In this document: positions 1-7,676 of the stretch, piece after piece
How the letters are laid out: each line of letters opens with the position of its first letter
Position numbering within the stretch: position 1 is the first letter of the stretch
From: UBA6055 sp965214085
GTDB taxonomy: Bacteria > Chloroflexota > Anaerolineae > Aggregatilineales > Phototrophicaceae
Assembly: GCA_965214085.1 (NCBI GenBank)
Contig: OZ243937.1
Location: 1,550,001 to 1,614,000 of the forward strand
DNA: 64,000 bases
Direction of reading: 5' to 3'
Translations under genes and position numbers: made by a program
The notes under the pieces: generated by a model
What the model was told of the DNA's origin: nothing
Seen by the model: only the letters and a program-made list of their open reading frames with translations
Database searches by the model: none

Positions 1-951
1 GAGATTTTGCCCTCCGAGCCGATATACACTTTTAAGCTCGCGGACGCGCTGGGTAAGCTGGTGGCGATAACCGGCGTGCCCAGCGCCTTTGAACCCTACC
101 GCCTGCGCGACCGTCCGGGGCATATTCGGCTCTGGATTGCGCAGGCCTACGCGCACGGGCATGTCTTTATGGCGCCGGACAAAATGTGGACGCGCCGCAT
201 CGCCGGCCAGCCCGACCGCTGGTATCACAGCAAGCCCGGCGATTACGAAGACCTGTATCACTTTGCGCGCGATTATCCGGACTTGTTCGACGGCTACGAG
301 TCTCTAGCCTCTGTCGCGTTGATCTTCAGCAACAACGCGGTTCGTCAGTACCTTGGCGAGCGACTGAGCAGCGGGCATCTCGGCGGCCAAAATCGCAGCG
401 CGCCCAAGACCGATTTAGTGCGCGCCTGTCTTGCGCTCAGCGCGGCCAATGTGCCTTACCGCATCATTGTCGCCGGCGACGACTGGATCGACGACCGCTT
501 GCTTGACAGTGACTTGTCTGAGTTTGGCGCTGTCGTCCGCTTTGAACCCTCGCATTTGAGCGCGGAACAAGAGGCAAAGCTCGCCAACTCTGCCCGACGA
601 CTCTTGACCTGGTCGGGCGCTGACGATTTGATCTCAAGCGTAGGGCAGGATATTAAAGTCGCCGGCGCCACGAATCTGTCGGTGTTGCCTCGATGCCAGC
701 CAAATAATGCGGATTCGCCCTTAATCTGCCACTTGCTCAACAGCAACTACGATCCACAGACCGACAGCTACCACGTTCAGAATGAGGTGATACTGACCAT
801 CGGGGCGGGTATGCTGGGCAGAGACTATACAGCGGCGACGCTTTACGCGCCGGGTCAAGCGCCTGTTTCGGTCGATTGCCGCGCGAGCGCTGGAGCCGCC
901 ACGATAACCATTCCCACCTTGGGTATGTGGGCCATTCTGAAGTTGGAGTGA
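1..951 (+). CDS. Glycosidase-like protein, C-terminal part (5' end outside window)
   Basis: The reading frame is open from the first base and ends at a TGA at 949-951, so the gene very probably starts upstream; a TTG at 7 is the first possible start inside the window. The visible part begins in what looks like the end of a TIM-barrel hydrolase (motif HGHVFMAPDKMW). It continues into a Rossmann-like region (ALIFSNNAVRQY, then VPYRIIVAGDDW) resembling the trimerisation domain of family-42-type beta-galactosidases and related putative glycosyl hydrolases. It ends in a beta-rich tail with ATLYAPGQ. A role in carbohydrate hydrolysis is inferred from this arrangement only. The catalytic residues lie in the missing part, so substrate cannot be judged. 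It converges on the minus-strand gene next to it, with 3 bases between them. Confidence 0.5.
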   Translation, partial: EILPSEPIYTFKLADALGKLVAITGVPSAFEPYRLRDRPGHIRLWIAQAYAHGHVFMAPDKMWTRRIAGQPDRWYHSKPGDYEDLYHFARDYPDLFDGYESLASVALIFSNNAVRQYLGERLSSGHLGGQNRSAPKTDLVRACLALSAANVPYRIIVAGDDWIDDRLLDSDLSEFGAVVRFEPSHLSAEQEAKLANSARRLLTWSGADDLISSVGQDIKVAGATNLSVLPRCQPNNADSPLICHLLNSNYDPQTDSYHVQNEVILTIGAGMLGRDYTAATLYAPGQAPVSVDCRASAGAATITIPTLGMWAILKLE

Positions 952-954
952 GGC

Positions 955-1314
955 TTACGCAAAGCCGCTTGTCGTCCAGCGTTCGCGAATCGCAGTCAAC
1001 TGAGACAGCATTTGTTCACGAGCCCAGTCATCTTCAAAGAAACTGCAATGCTCGAAGAAGCGATACAGGTCATCAAGCCGCGCCAGGAGCTCGTCATTTG
1101 TGACTTCAGCCGGGCCGGCGCTGAAGATTCGTCGCCGTAAGGGCGGGGCGAGCCATTCAGGGGGCGGCGCGCTGGTCTCGAGGATGTGCTCGCTCGCTCG
1201 GAAATAACGCGTAATGGCTGTCTCTGCCGCGCGATTCGTCGTCCACAGGATGACGCGGACGAGCATGAACGCGCCTAGCAAAGACGCCAGCACGAAAGCC
1301 GCCAGCAAATCCAT
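955..1314 (-). CDS. Small single-span membrane protein of unknown function
   Basis: This 119-residue protein starts with a hydrophobic stretch (roughly residues 1-25, LLAAFVLASLLGAFMLVRVILW) that can act as one transmembrane segment or uncleaved signal anchor. The rest is soluble, charged and probably helical, with a cytoplasmic tail rich in Glu, Asp and Arg. Its ATG overlaps the TGA of the upstream ABC ATPase gene as ATGA, so the two are almost certainly translated together. That coupling is the only clue to function. It could be an accessory of the transporter or simply the last gene of the operon. No family was recognised. Confidence 0.6.
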   Translation of the reverse strand: MDLLAAFVLASLLGAFMLVRVILWTTNRAAETAITRYFRASEHILETSAPPPEWLAPPLRRRIFSAGPAEVTNDELLARLDDLYRFFEHCSFFEDDWAREQMLSQLTAIRERWTTSGFA

Positions 1315-2366
1315 CAGTCGTCCTGGTCAACCCCGCGCAATTCCAATTCCTCGGCGAAATGGCAGGCGGCGAAGTGCCCGGGCGTCACCTCACTCCACTC
1401 AGGCGTTTCAGCGGCGCAGATATCCTGGGCATAGCGACAGCGCGGGTGGAAATAGCAACCGCTGGGCGGATCAGCCGGATTGGCCACTTCTCCCGGCAAG
1501 ATGATACGATCCATCTTGATTTCCGGATCTGTGTTGGGCACGGCTGATAGCAGCGCCTCTGTATATGGATGCTTGGGATCGCTGAAAAGGGACTCGGTGT
1601 CGGCCATTTCCACCAGCTGGCCCACGTACATGACGCCGACGCGATCCGCAATATGCTCAACGACTGAGAGGTCATGCGCGATGAAGAGGAAGGTCAGATT
1701 AAATTCTTCTTGCAGGTCTTCCAGCAAATTGAGAATCTGCGCTTGAATCGACACGTCCAGCGCGGAAACCGCTTCATCGCAGACGATTAGACGCGGGTTC
1801 GGCGCCAGCGAACGGGCGATGCCGATGCGTTGTCGCTGCCCGCCGGAAAAGGCGTGCGGATAACGGTTGAGGTGCTGGATATCCAAGCCGACCACGTCCA
1901 TGAGCTCGCGTACGCGGTCCTGGATAGCGCGCGAATCGGCGAGTAATTTATTGTTGCGGATCGGCTCGGCGATGATATCCAGCACAGACATGCGCGGATC
2001 CAGCGACGAGTAGGGATCCTGGAAAATCATGTGAAAATGCTGGCGCACATCGCGCAGGTCGCGCCGTTCCAAAGCGGCGATATCGACTTCGTCGCCATCC
2101 GGCATACGAAAAAGCACTTGTCCATCGGTCGGTTCGATTGCGCGCACGATACAGCGCCCCAGCGTCGTCTTGCCGCTGCCGGATTCGCCAACCAAGCCGA
2201 AGGTCTCGCCTTCGCGAATGACAAAACTGACCCCGTCCACCGCCTTCACGTGGCCGTGGACAGTGCGGAAGAAGCCTTTCTCTATCGGAAAGTGTTTCTT
2301 GAGATTGCGTACATCCAGCAACACTTCACCGATTATTTTCGCGGGGGGCGCCGGCGACTCAGGCAT
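1314..2366 (-). CDS. Oligopeptide/dipeptide ABC transporter ATP-binding protein (OppF/DppF type)
   Basis: This is the second of two cytoplasmic ATPases that energise uptake through an Opp/Dpp-type importer. Walker A GESGSGKT lies at residues 60-67, the signature FSGGQRQR and Walker B LIVCDEAVSALD follow, and the C-terminus has the oligopeptide-transporter extension with a Cys-rich patch (CYFHPRCRYAQDIC). I place the start at the ATG at 2366, giving 350 residues, because it overlaps the preceding gene's stop by 8 bases and gives the normal family N-terminus. A longer frame to 2474 would add 36 residues lying inside the upstream gene. It is co-transcribed with the OppD-type gene. No permease or binding-protein genes are adjacent, so substrate is unknown; peptides are typical, but sugars and nickel are also carried by this family. 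Confidence 0.9.
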   Translation of the reverse strand: MPESPAPPAKIIGEVLLDVRNLKKHFPIEKGFFRTVHGHVKAVDGVSFVIREGETFGLVGESGSGKTTLGRCIVRAIEPTDGQVLFRMPDGDEVDIAALERRDLRDVRQHFHMIFQDPYSSLDPRMSVLDIIAEPIRNNKLLADSRAIQDRVRELMDVVGLDIQHLNRYPHAFSGGQRQRIGIARSLAPNPRLIVCDEAVSALDVSIQAQILNLLEDLQEEFNLTFLFIAHDLSVVEHIADRVGVMYVGQLVEMADTESLFSDPKHPYTEALLSAVPNTDPEIKMDRIILPGEVANPADPPSGCYFHPRCRYAQDICAAETPEWSEVTPGHFAACHFAEELELRGVDQDD

Positions 2367-3384
2367 AGACCGGCTCGCTTTCTTCGCTGTGCAGATAACA
2401 GCGAACATAATGCTGATTTCCCATGTCAACCAGCGCCGGGACAGCCGCGTCGCATTTGCCGGCGATAAAGTCATCGCAGCGCGAGGCGAAACCGCATTGC
2501 GGCGGCGGATTCATCGGTACGGGCACGTTGCCGCGGATGGCGTCCAGCCGTCCCCGCCCGCGGCCGCCCAGGCGCGGGATAGACTTGAGCAAGCGCTGCG
2601 TGTAGGGATGCAGCGGATTCTTGAACAGCTCCACAGTCGAAGCGCGCTCAACGACACGGCCCAGATACATGACGTTGACCTCATCGGCGATTTCAGCGAT
2701 AACGCCCAAATCATGCGTGATGTACATGATGGCCATGCCAAACTCATTCTGTAGTTCTTTCATCAGTTCCAGGATTTGCGCCTGCACCGTCACATCCAGC
2801 GCGGTGGTGGGCTCGTCGGCAATCAGCAGCGACGGACTGCAAGACAGGGCCATCGCAATCATCGCTCGCTGGCGCATGCCGCCGGATAGCTGGTGCGGAT
2901 ATTCATCGTATCGCTGCCTCGGGTTGGATATGCCCACGCGATTGATCATATCCAGGGCGATGTTTTTCGCTTTGCGTTTGTCGCGCGTGATATGCAGCTG
3001 TATGGCTTCTATGATTTGCGCGCCAACCGTGTGCACTGGCGAAAGGCTGGTCATCGGCTCCTGAAAGACCATGGAGATTTCCGCCCCGCGAATGGCGCGG
3101 ATTTCGCGGCTGCGCGGGTCAAGCTGGCACAAGTCGACCAGGCGACCATTGCTGGGCCGCAGTTTTATCTGGCCCGACTGGATCGCGCCCGGCGGCGGCA
3201 CAATTTGCAGGATCGATTGCGCGGTGACGCTCTTGCCCGAACCCGATTCGCCGATGACGCCGACAGTCTGATGAGGCGCGATAGTAAGATCGACGCCATC
3301 TACCGCCTTCAGCGTCCCCTCGGGCAAGTTGAAATAGGTGCGAAGGTTGCTAACCTCAAGGACGTTGTCGTGGTCGGTTCTCAT
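2359..3384 (-). CDS. Oligopeptide/dipeptide ABC transporter ATP-binding protein (OppD/DppD type)
   Basis: This is the first ATPase of the pair, 341 residues. It has Walker A GESGSGKS at 45-52, the signature LSGGMRQR, Walker B LLIADEPTTALDVT and the H-loop TYITHDLGV-type segment. The C-terminal oligopeptide-transporter domain contains CGFASRCDDFIAGKC, a Cys cluster that in related ATPases can hold an Fe-S cluster. It is the promoter-proximal gene of a three-gene minus-strand operon. A good sigma-70-like promoter and a palindrome lie just upstream, indicating specific regulation. The membrane permeases and the extracellular binding protein that such a pair needs must be encoded elsewhere. Confidence 0.9.
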   Translation of the reverse strand: MRTDHDNVLEVSNLRTYFNLPEGTLKAVDGVDLTIAPHQTVGVIGESGSGKSVTAQSILQIVPPPGAIQSGQIKLRPSNGRLVDLCQLDPRSREIRAIRGAEISMVFQEPMTSLSPVHTVGAQIIEAIQLHITRDKRKAKNIALDMINRVGISNPRQRYDEYPHQLSGGMRQRAMIAMALSCSPSLLIADEPTTALDVTVQAQILELMKELQNEFGMAIMYITHDLGVIAEIADEVNVMYLGRVVERASTVELFKNPLHPYTQRLLKSIPRLGGRGRGRLDAIRGNVPVPMNPPPQCGFASRCDDFIAGKCDAAVPALVDMGNQHYVRCYLHSEESEPVYA

Positions 3385-3411
3385 CGGGCATCCGGCGTCA
3401 GCTGGGAAATA

Positions 3412-3447
3412 TTGTCATAATGTAGACAATCTACAAAATCTTGTCAA
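3412..3447 (-). promoter_or_regulatory. Promoter of the oppD-oppF operon
   Basis: Read on the minus strand, there is a -35 box TTGACA (3442-3447), a 17-base spacer and a -10 box TACATT (3419-3424). Transcription would start about 30 bases before the oppD ATG. Both boxes and the spacing fit the sigma-70 consensus well. Half-sites TTGTC at 3412-3416, GACAA at 3425-3429 and TTGTC at 3441-3445 flank and overlap the boxes. Confidence 0.65.
3421..3435. promoter_or_regulatory. Palindromic operator candidate between -10 and -35 of oppD
   Basis: The sequence TGTAGACAATCTACA is a perfect inverted repeat (6 + 3 + 6) lying across the -10 box and spacer of the opp promoter. TGTAGA/TCTACA-type palindromes are typical of FCD-class GntR repressors, so a GntR-type regulator is a reasonable guess. 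No such regulator gene is in the window. Confidence 0.45.
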
Positions 3448-3466
3448 GTATTCGGCACGGTGTCCC

Positions 3467-3522
3467 CGAGCAATCGCATCAAAATTTTTCACCACAGAGA
3501 GCACAGAGAGCACAGAGATTAA
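3467..3522 (+). repeat. CACAGAG-type dispersed repeat, copy 1
   Basis: It contains the block CAATCGCATCAAAATTTTT followed by ACCACAGAG and two further near-tandem CACAGAG units. The same arrangement recurs at 6309, 15377, 16931, 61474 and 61683 in either orientation, always between genes. It has no coding potential. Confidence 0.75.
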
Positions 3523-3558
3523 TGTTTTTTTTGGCGATTGTCACATCGATCCGGAAAA

Positions 3559-3684
3559 TGTAGGGGCGATTGACGGTCAGTGTCGGCGGGCTGTGTCTAC
3601 GCGCCCTACGCGACCCTGTGCCACGCCTAGACACTGCGGGTCAATCGCCCGCAAATTGAAGGTCGATACAATGTCGCCCCTACA
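3559..3684. repeat. MITE-like element with TGTAGGGGCGA inverted ends, copy 1
   Basis: The element is 126 bases long and begins TGTAGGGGCGA and ends with its exact reverse complement TCGCCCCTACA. Internally it shares the block TAGACACTGCGGGTCAATCG with the copy at 6390. There is no open frame of note, so if mobile it would depend on a transposase elsewhere. Confidence 0.6.
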
Positions 3685-3745
3685 ATTTGACTTCATTTGT
3701 GATATCACGGAAATCGTTCCACTACTTTGACGGATGCTTACAAGC

Positions 3746-3770
3746 AAAAAAAGACGCCTCGCAAGGCGTC
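3746..3770 (-). terminator. Rho-independent terminator of tRNA-Val
   Basis: On the minus strand GACGCC, a short loop and GGCGTC form a G+C-rich hairpin followed by a run of seven T. It lies about 25 bases beyond the 3' end of the tRNA gene. Confidence 0.8.
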
Positions 3771-3793
3771 AATTTCCGCTACAACTTTTGAAG

Positions 3794-3866
3794 TGGGCGA
3801 TGTAAGACTCGAACTTACAACCTTCCAGGTGTAAACCGGATGCTCTGCCAATTGAGCTAATCGCCC
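3794..3866 (-). tRNA. tRNA-Val (anticodon UAC)
   Basis: The full cloverleaf can be folded: acceptor GGGCGAT/ATCGCCC, D arm GCTC...GAGC, anticodon stem TCCGG/CTGGA with loop TTTACAC (anticodon TAC), and T arm GTAAG-TTCGAGT-CTTAC. The discriminator is A and CCA is not encoded. It has its own promoter and terminator, so it is a single-gene transcription unit. Confidence 0.95.
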
Positions 3867-3876
3867 TGAACTGTCA

Positions 3877-3906
3877 AGTATAGCGCTTAGGGCGGCGCCT
3901 AGTCAA
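3877..3906 (-). promoter_or_regulatory. Promoter of tRNA-Val
   Basis: On the minus strand a -35 TTGACT (3901-3906), an 18-base spacer and a -10 TATACT (3877-3882) lie 10 bases before the mature tRNA 5' end. This is a strong sigma-70-like match. Confidence 0.7.
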
Positions 3907-3919
3907 GACTTGTCCTTGA

Positions 3920-4474
3920 TCACATCCGCGGGAGCGTAACGCCCGTCTGCCCCTGATATTTGCCTTTTTTATCCGCATAGGATTGTTCGCAAATTTCGTC
4001 GGCCTCGAAGAAAAGCACCTGCGCCAAGCCTTCGTTGGCGTAGACCTTGGCCGGCAGCGGCGTTGTATTGCTGATCTCCAGTGTCACGAAGCCTTCCCAT
4101 TCCGGTTCAAAAGGCGTGACGTTCACGATGAGACCACAGCGGGCGTAGGTCGATTTGCCCAGGCAAATGGTCAACACATTGCGCGGGATGCGGAAGTATT
4201 CGATCGAGCGCGACAAAGCGAAGGAGTTGGGCGGAATGATGCAGACATCGCCCTGGTAATCGACGAAGGATTCGCTGGCGAAATGCTTGGGATCCACCAC
4301 GGCCGAGCGCACATTGGTAAAGATCTTGAATTCGTCAGAGACGCGCAAATCATAGCCATAGGAAGACAGGCCGTAACTGATGACGCCATCGCGCGCCTGC
4401 TGGTCAACGAAGGGCTCAATCATGCGCTGCTCGCGCGCCATGCGCTTTATCCAGTGATCGGGTTTGAGCCCCAT
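3920..4474 (-). CDS. dcd: dCTP deaminase
   Basis: It converts dCTP to dUTP and ammonia, supplying dUMP for thymidylate synthesis. The protein has 184 residues, the normal size. Its signature region is intact: SYGYDLRVS near the N-terminus, the PPNSFALSRSIEYFRIP and GKSTYARCGL segments that line the nucleotide site, the stretch around TPFEPEWEGFVTLEISN with the catalytic Glu, and the C-terminal YQGQTGVTLPR tail that closes over bound nucleotide. It lies 21 bases after argS on the same strand and is probably co-transcribed with it. A bifunctional dCTP deaminase/dUTPase cannot be excluded from sequence alone. Confidence 0.92.
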   Translation of the reverse strand: MGLKPDHWIKRMAREQRMIEPFVDQQARDGVISYGLSSYGYDLRVSDEFKIFTNVRSAVVDPKHFASESFVDYQGDVCIIPPNSFALSRSIEYFRIPRNVLTICLGKSTYARCGLIVNVTPFEPEWEGFVTLEISNTTPLPAKVYANEGLAQVLFFEADEICEQSYADKKGKYQGQTGVTLPRM

Positions 4475-4495
4475 AACACGTTCCTGTCTATCGAC

Positions 4496-6220
4496 TTACA
4501 TACGCTCGGGCGCTGACATGCCCATCAGTCTCAGCACCCGATAGAACACAACCGCCGCCGCCCGGTAATAGCGCAGACGCGCCCTGGCCACATCTGGCGG
4601 CACTTCGCTGTGCAGCACGCGCACCCGATCATAAATCGGATGAAATACGGCGGCCAGCTCATGAGCATAGAAGGCGATTTTATGCGGCTCGTAGTTTAGC
4701 GCAGCCTGCTCAATGACATTGCCTAATTCAAGCGCCTTGCGGATGAAACGCAGTTCGTCGGCGCCCAGCAAGCCCAGGTCGGCGTCTTCATCGCTGAAGC
4801 CGCGCTCCTCTGCTTCGCGAAAGATGCCGGCGCAGCGCACGTAGGCGTTTTGAATGTAATAGACCGGGTTCTCGTTGCTCTGTTTCACCACTTGGTCGAC
4901 ATCGAAGTCCAGCTGTGAATTGGGGCTGCGCGCCAGCATATGGTAACGAACCGCGTCAGCGCTGGTCATCTCGACCAAGTCATCGAGGGTATCGAAGTCG
5001 CCGGCGCGTTTGGATTGCTTGACCGCTTCGTATTCGCCCCGCGCTTCGTTCCAGCGCACGGCGCGCACCATCTGGACGAAGATGACATGAATCGGCGTCG
5101 GGTCCATGCCCAAAGCCTGCAAGCCATAGTTGACGACCTGCGCCTGCGTGAAATGGTCCGTGCCCAGCACATTGACGGCGATGCTATAGCCGCGCTCCAA
5201 CTTGTCGCTGTGATAAGCGATATCGGGCAAGGTGTAGGTGGGCGCGCCGTCGCTCTTGACCATCACGCGATCTTTTTCATCGCCGAAACTGCTGCTGCGG
5301 AACCAGGTGGCCGGTTCATAGCCTTTGGCCGCGACATCGGCGATCTCGGCTGCGTCTGCGCCTTCCCAATGCGTACCTGCGTAGATGTGCCCGTTTTCGC
5401 GCATGTCATCCAGCGTCCGCCAGATACGCCCGCTTTCAAAGAGGGATGTTTCGTTGAAGAAATCATCGTGTTTGATATCAATGGCTGCCAGCGAGCGATT
5501 GATCCAATCAAACATACGCGACTCGGCCGCGTCCTTAAAATAGACCCAGTCCTTATCGCGCAGCGAGTCCCCGTGTTCATCCGCCAGCTGCGCCGCCACA
5601 GCCACGAGATAGTCGCCCTGATAGAAGTCCGCCGGGTAGTCAAGGTCCTGGCCAATCCGCTGCAGATAGCGCAGCATCAGGCTTTTGCCTAAGACTTCCA
5701 TCTGGTTGCCGGCGTTGTTGTAATAGTACTCCCGCTGGACTTGGTAGCCGGCCGCTTGCAGCAGGCGCGCCATGGCATCGCCGATGACGGCGCCACGGGT
5801 ATGCCCGATGGTGATCGGACCGCTGGGGTTGGCGCTGACGAATTCGACCTGCGCCGTCTTCCCCGCGCCGATAGCAAGCTGGAAGAAGTCCGCGCCCTCA
5901 GCAATGATGGCGTCTACCTGACGTTTGAGAAAACTTTCGGCGATAGTGAAGTTGATGAAACCCGGCGGCGCGATATTAATGCTGTCGATGTAGTCCAGCG
6001 ATGGCAGACCGGCGACGATCAGCTTGGCGATGTCCAGCGGGCTCCTGCGCGCCAGCCTGGCCAGCCCCATCGCCGGGTAGGACAAATCGCCCTGGTCGGC
6101 GCGTTTGGGCGGGCTGACCGGAATTGCCGGTATTTCAAACGGCGGCAACTGGCCATCCGCCTGCGCCGACATCAGCGCCGCGCCAATAGCTGATTCCAAT
6201 TCCTGGTTGAGCTGTTTCAA
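4496..6220 (-). CDS. argS: Arginyl-tRNA synthetase
   Basis: This class I aminoacyl-tRNA synthetase charges tRNA-Arg. The order of parts is an N-terminal Arg-tRNA-synthetase domain (about 1-110), the catalytic Rossmann fold opening with SANPSGPITIGHTRG (HIGH-type motif near His140), a degenerate KMSKS-like loop (VKQSKRAGDF), and a C-terminal DALR anticodon-binding domain. Length 574 is normal. The start is TTG at 6220, with an in-frame TAG shortly before it. dcd follows 21 bases downstream. The degenerate signature loop is common for this enzyme. Confidence 0.95.
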   Translation of the reverse strand: MKQLNQELESAIGAALMSAQADGQLPPFEIPAIPVSPPKRADQGDLSYPAMGLARLARRSPLDIAKLIVAGLPSLDYIDSINIAPPGFINFTIAESFLKRQVDAIIAEGADFFQLAIGAGKTAQVEFVSANPSGPITIGHTRGAVIGDAMARLLQAAGYQVQREYYYNNAGNQMEVLGKSLMLRYLQRIGQDLDYPADFYQGDYLVAVAAQLADEHGDSLRDKDWVYFKDAAESRMFDWINRSLAAIDIKHDDFFNETSLFESGRIWRTLDDMRENGHIYAGTHWEGADAAEIADVAAKGYEPATWFRSSSFGDEKDRVMVKSDGAPTYTLPDIAYHSDKLERGYSIAVNVLGTDHFTQAQVVNYGLQALGMDPTPIHVIFVQMVRAVRWNEARGEYEAVKQSKRAGDFDTLDDLVEMTSADAVRYHMLARSPNSQLDFDVDQVVKQSNENPVYYIQNAYVRCAGIFREAEERGFSDEDADLGLLGADELRFIRKALELGNVIEQAALNYEPHKIAFYAHELAAVFHPIYDRVRVLHSEVPPDVARARLRYYRAAAVVFYRVLRLMGMSAPERM

Positions 6221-6308
6221 TGACTATCGCCTTGCAATTGAGCTAGAGAACGGCTTGGGATTTTAGCAAACTTGGGCAGCCTAAGGTATAGAGACTTGGT
6301 GAGACTTC

Positions 6309-6360
6309 AGGGAAATCGCTTCAAATTTTTACCACAGAGGCGCCGAGAACTCCGAGAATT
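6309..6360 (+). repeat. CACAGAG-type dispersed repeat, copy 2 (degenerate)
   Basis: It has the same order as copy 1: GGAAATCGCTTCAAATTTTT followed by ACCACAGAG and two degraded units (GCCGAGA, TCCGAGA). It lies immediately upstream of the second MITE-like element, as copy 1 lies upstream of the first. Confidence 0.65.
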
Positions 6361-6389
6361 ATCCGAAAATATGCCAATAAAGGACTCAA

Positions 6390-6484
6390 TGTAGGGGCGA
6401 TTCTGTGCCGCGCGTAGACACTGCGGGTCAATCGCCCACGATTTTGCGCCAAATTTCATGGGCGAGCCAAGGCTCGCCCCTACA
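6390..6484. repeat. MITE-like element with TGTAGGGGCGA inverted ends, copy 2
   Basis: The 95-base element has the same exact 11-base inverted ends as the copy at 3559 and shares its internal TAGACACTGCGGGTCAATCG block. Near its right end it carries the hairpin GGGCGAGCC-AAGGCTCGCCC. It fills most of the spacer between argS and the methyltransferase gene. Confidence 0.6.
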
Positions 6485-6511
6485 ATTGTTAGTTTGATGA
6501 TAGATTCGTCA

Positions 6512-7282
6512 TTAATGGATTTTATGCGATTGCCCTGGTTGAGACTTCCGCCAAGCATCGCCAAAGCCATCAGCGCGAATCGGCTGAGAGCGCCCGGCTT
6601 TCAGCGCCCATACCTGGCTGTAATCTTCTTGCCAAATCGCAACCTCAATATCGCGCATTGCCTGACTTTCCAGTTCGCGGCGCATTTGGGTTTCGCCCCA
6701 GGTTCTGTCTGGCATCCAGCGTGTATCAATGCGAATTGTCGTGAGCAGCAGCCCGCCCGGGCGCAGCACGCGAATCATTTCGGTCAGCGCCGCCCGCGGG
6801 CAGGGCATGAATTCCAGCGCCTCCAGGCAGGTCACCACATCGAAACTGCCATCCTCGAAAGGCAGCTTGCTGGCGTCCTGCTGGAGCAGCGAAACATAGG
6901 CTTCAAAGCGGCCCGCGACAATCTTCTCGCGCGCCCTTTCCAGCATGCGGCGGCTGGCGTCCAAGCCGATGACCCGCCCCTGAAAGCGAGCGTTCCGCGC
7001 CATGACCAGTGGCACCCGCGCCGTGCCGGTGGCTACGTCCAGAATCAGCGGATCGGCGATAGGGGCAATGCGATCAAGCAGCGGCTGCGATATGAGCGTG
7101 ATGTCAGCCGTCTCGTCGAATTGTTTGATGCGGTCGTAGCGCGCGGCGTAGAGATCATAAAGCGCGACTACCAGGCGTCGACCCAGGTAGACGCCCTCCG
7201 TCTCGAATATCAGCCACCAGATCAGAAAGGCGCCGAAGAGAATTACAGCGCCGAGAAACAAAATAATCACCAAGTTACTCAC
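6512..7282 (-). CDS. Membrane-anchored class I SAM-dependent methyltransferase
   Basis: Residues 1-30 form one transmembrane helix. The cytoplasmic part is a Rossmann-type methyltransferase: motif I LILDVATGTARVP, motif II acidic residue in VIGLDAS, motif IV FDVVTCLEALEFM, and a post-motif VLRPGGLLL. The fold is that of UbiE/COQ5-like and Methyltransf_11 enzymes. The substrate (quinone, lipid or small molecule) cannot be told. The start is GTG at 7282. It stands alone between repeat-rich spacers. The C-terminal region carries several Trp residues (DRTW, IWQED, QVW), perhaps for membrane-near substrate binding, but that is a guess. Confidence 0.8.
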   Translation of the reverse strand: MSNLVIILFLGAVILFGAFLIWWLIFETEGVYLGRRLVVALYDLYAARYDRIKQFDETADITLISQPLLDRIAPIADPLILDVATGTARVPLVMARNARFQGRVIGLDASRRMLERAREKIVAGRFEAYVSLLQQDASKLPFEDGSFDVVTCLEALEFMPCPRAALTEMIRVLRPGGLLLTTIRIDTRWMPDRTWGETQMRRELESQAMRDIEVAIWQEDYSQVWALKAGRSQPIRADGFGDAWRKSQPGQSHKIH

Positions 7283-7410
7283 TCTTTGAAAATATGAGAA
7301 GAACCAGGAATATTATACAAATCCTGTTTCAAGGACGTCGTTCCTTTAACACAGTCGCTCGCAAGTCACGACTTGGCTCACACGAAATATGAAATCCTAT
7401 GCTGTGTGCG

Positions 7411-7440
7411 TACGGGCGAGCCGATGGCTCGCCCCTACAT
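7411..7440. repeat. Hairpin fragment of the TGTAGGGGCGA element family
   Basis: CGGGCGAGCC-GAT-GGCTCGCCC followed by CTACA matches the right-end hairpin of the element at 6390. The left end is missing, so this is a partial copy. It sits in the 394-base spacer 7283-7676, which otherwise holds only the repeat at 7588. Confidence 0.45.
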
Positions 7441-7587
7441 ATTTCGACAGAGTTGGGCAGGTTTCATAAAATAAGAGGCTCACGAGGGCACACAGAGTGT
7501 TCTATATTATTGCGATACTGCCGCAATATGGCAGTCATCTTACAAATGGAAAATGTCGCTGGCATACAATCTCATAACTGCTTTTCT

Positions 7588-7632
7588 CAGTGCCCTCAGT
7601 GCATCTTCTGCGTTCTCTGTGGTAAGCATTTG
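7588..7632 (-). repeat. CACAGAG-type dispersed repeat, degenerate copy
   Basis: On the minus strand TTACCACAGAGAACGCAGAAG followed by further degraded units resembles the CCACAGAG block of the family. The CAATCGCATC block is absent. Confidence 0.45.
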
Positions 7633-7676
7633 CATGTCTTGCTTGGCTTTACTGAGAAGTCTCTTCGCCGCTAATT

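Noticed and set aside
3412..3429. TTGTCATAATGTAGACAA upstream of oppD as a Rex site
   Set aside because: It lacks the TTGTGAA half-site; the perfect TGTAGA/TCTACA palindrome explains the symmetry better.
3490..3520. Tandem CACAGAG units as a CRISPR array
   Set aside because: Units are only 8-9 bases with no unique spacers and no cas genes.
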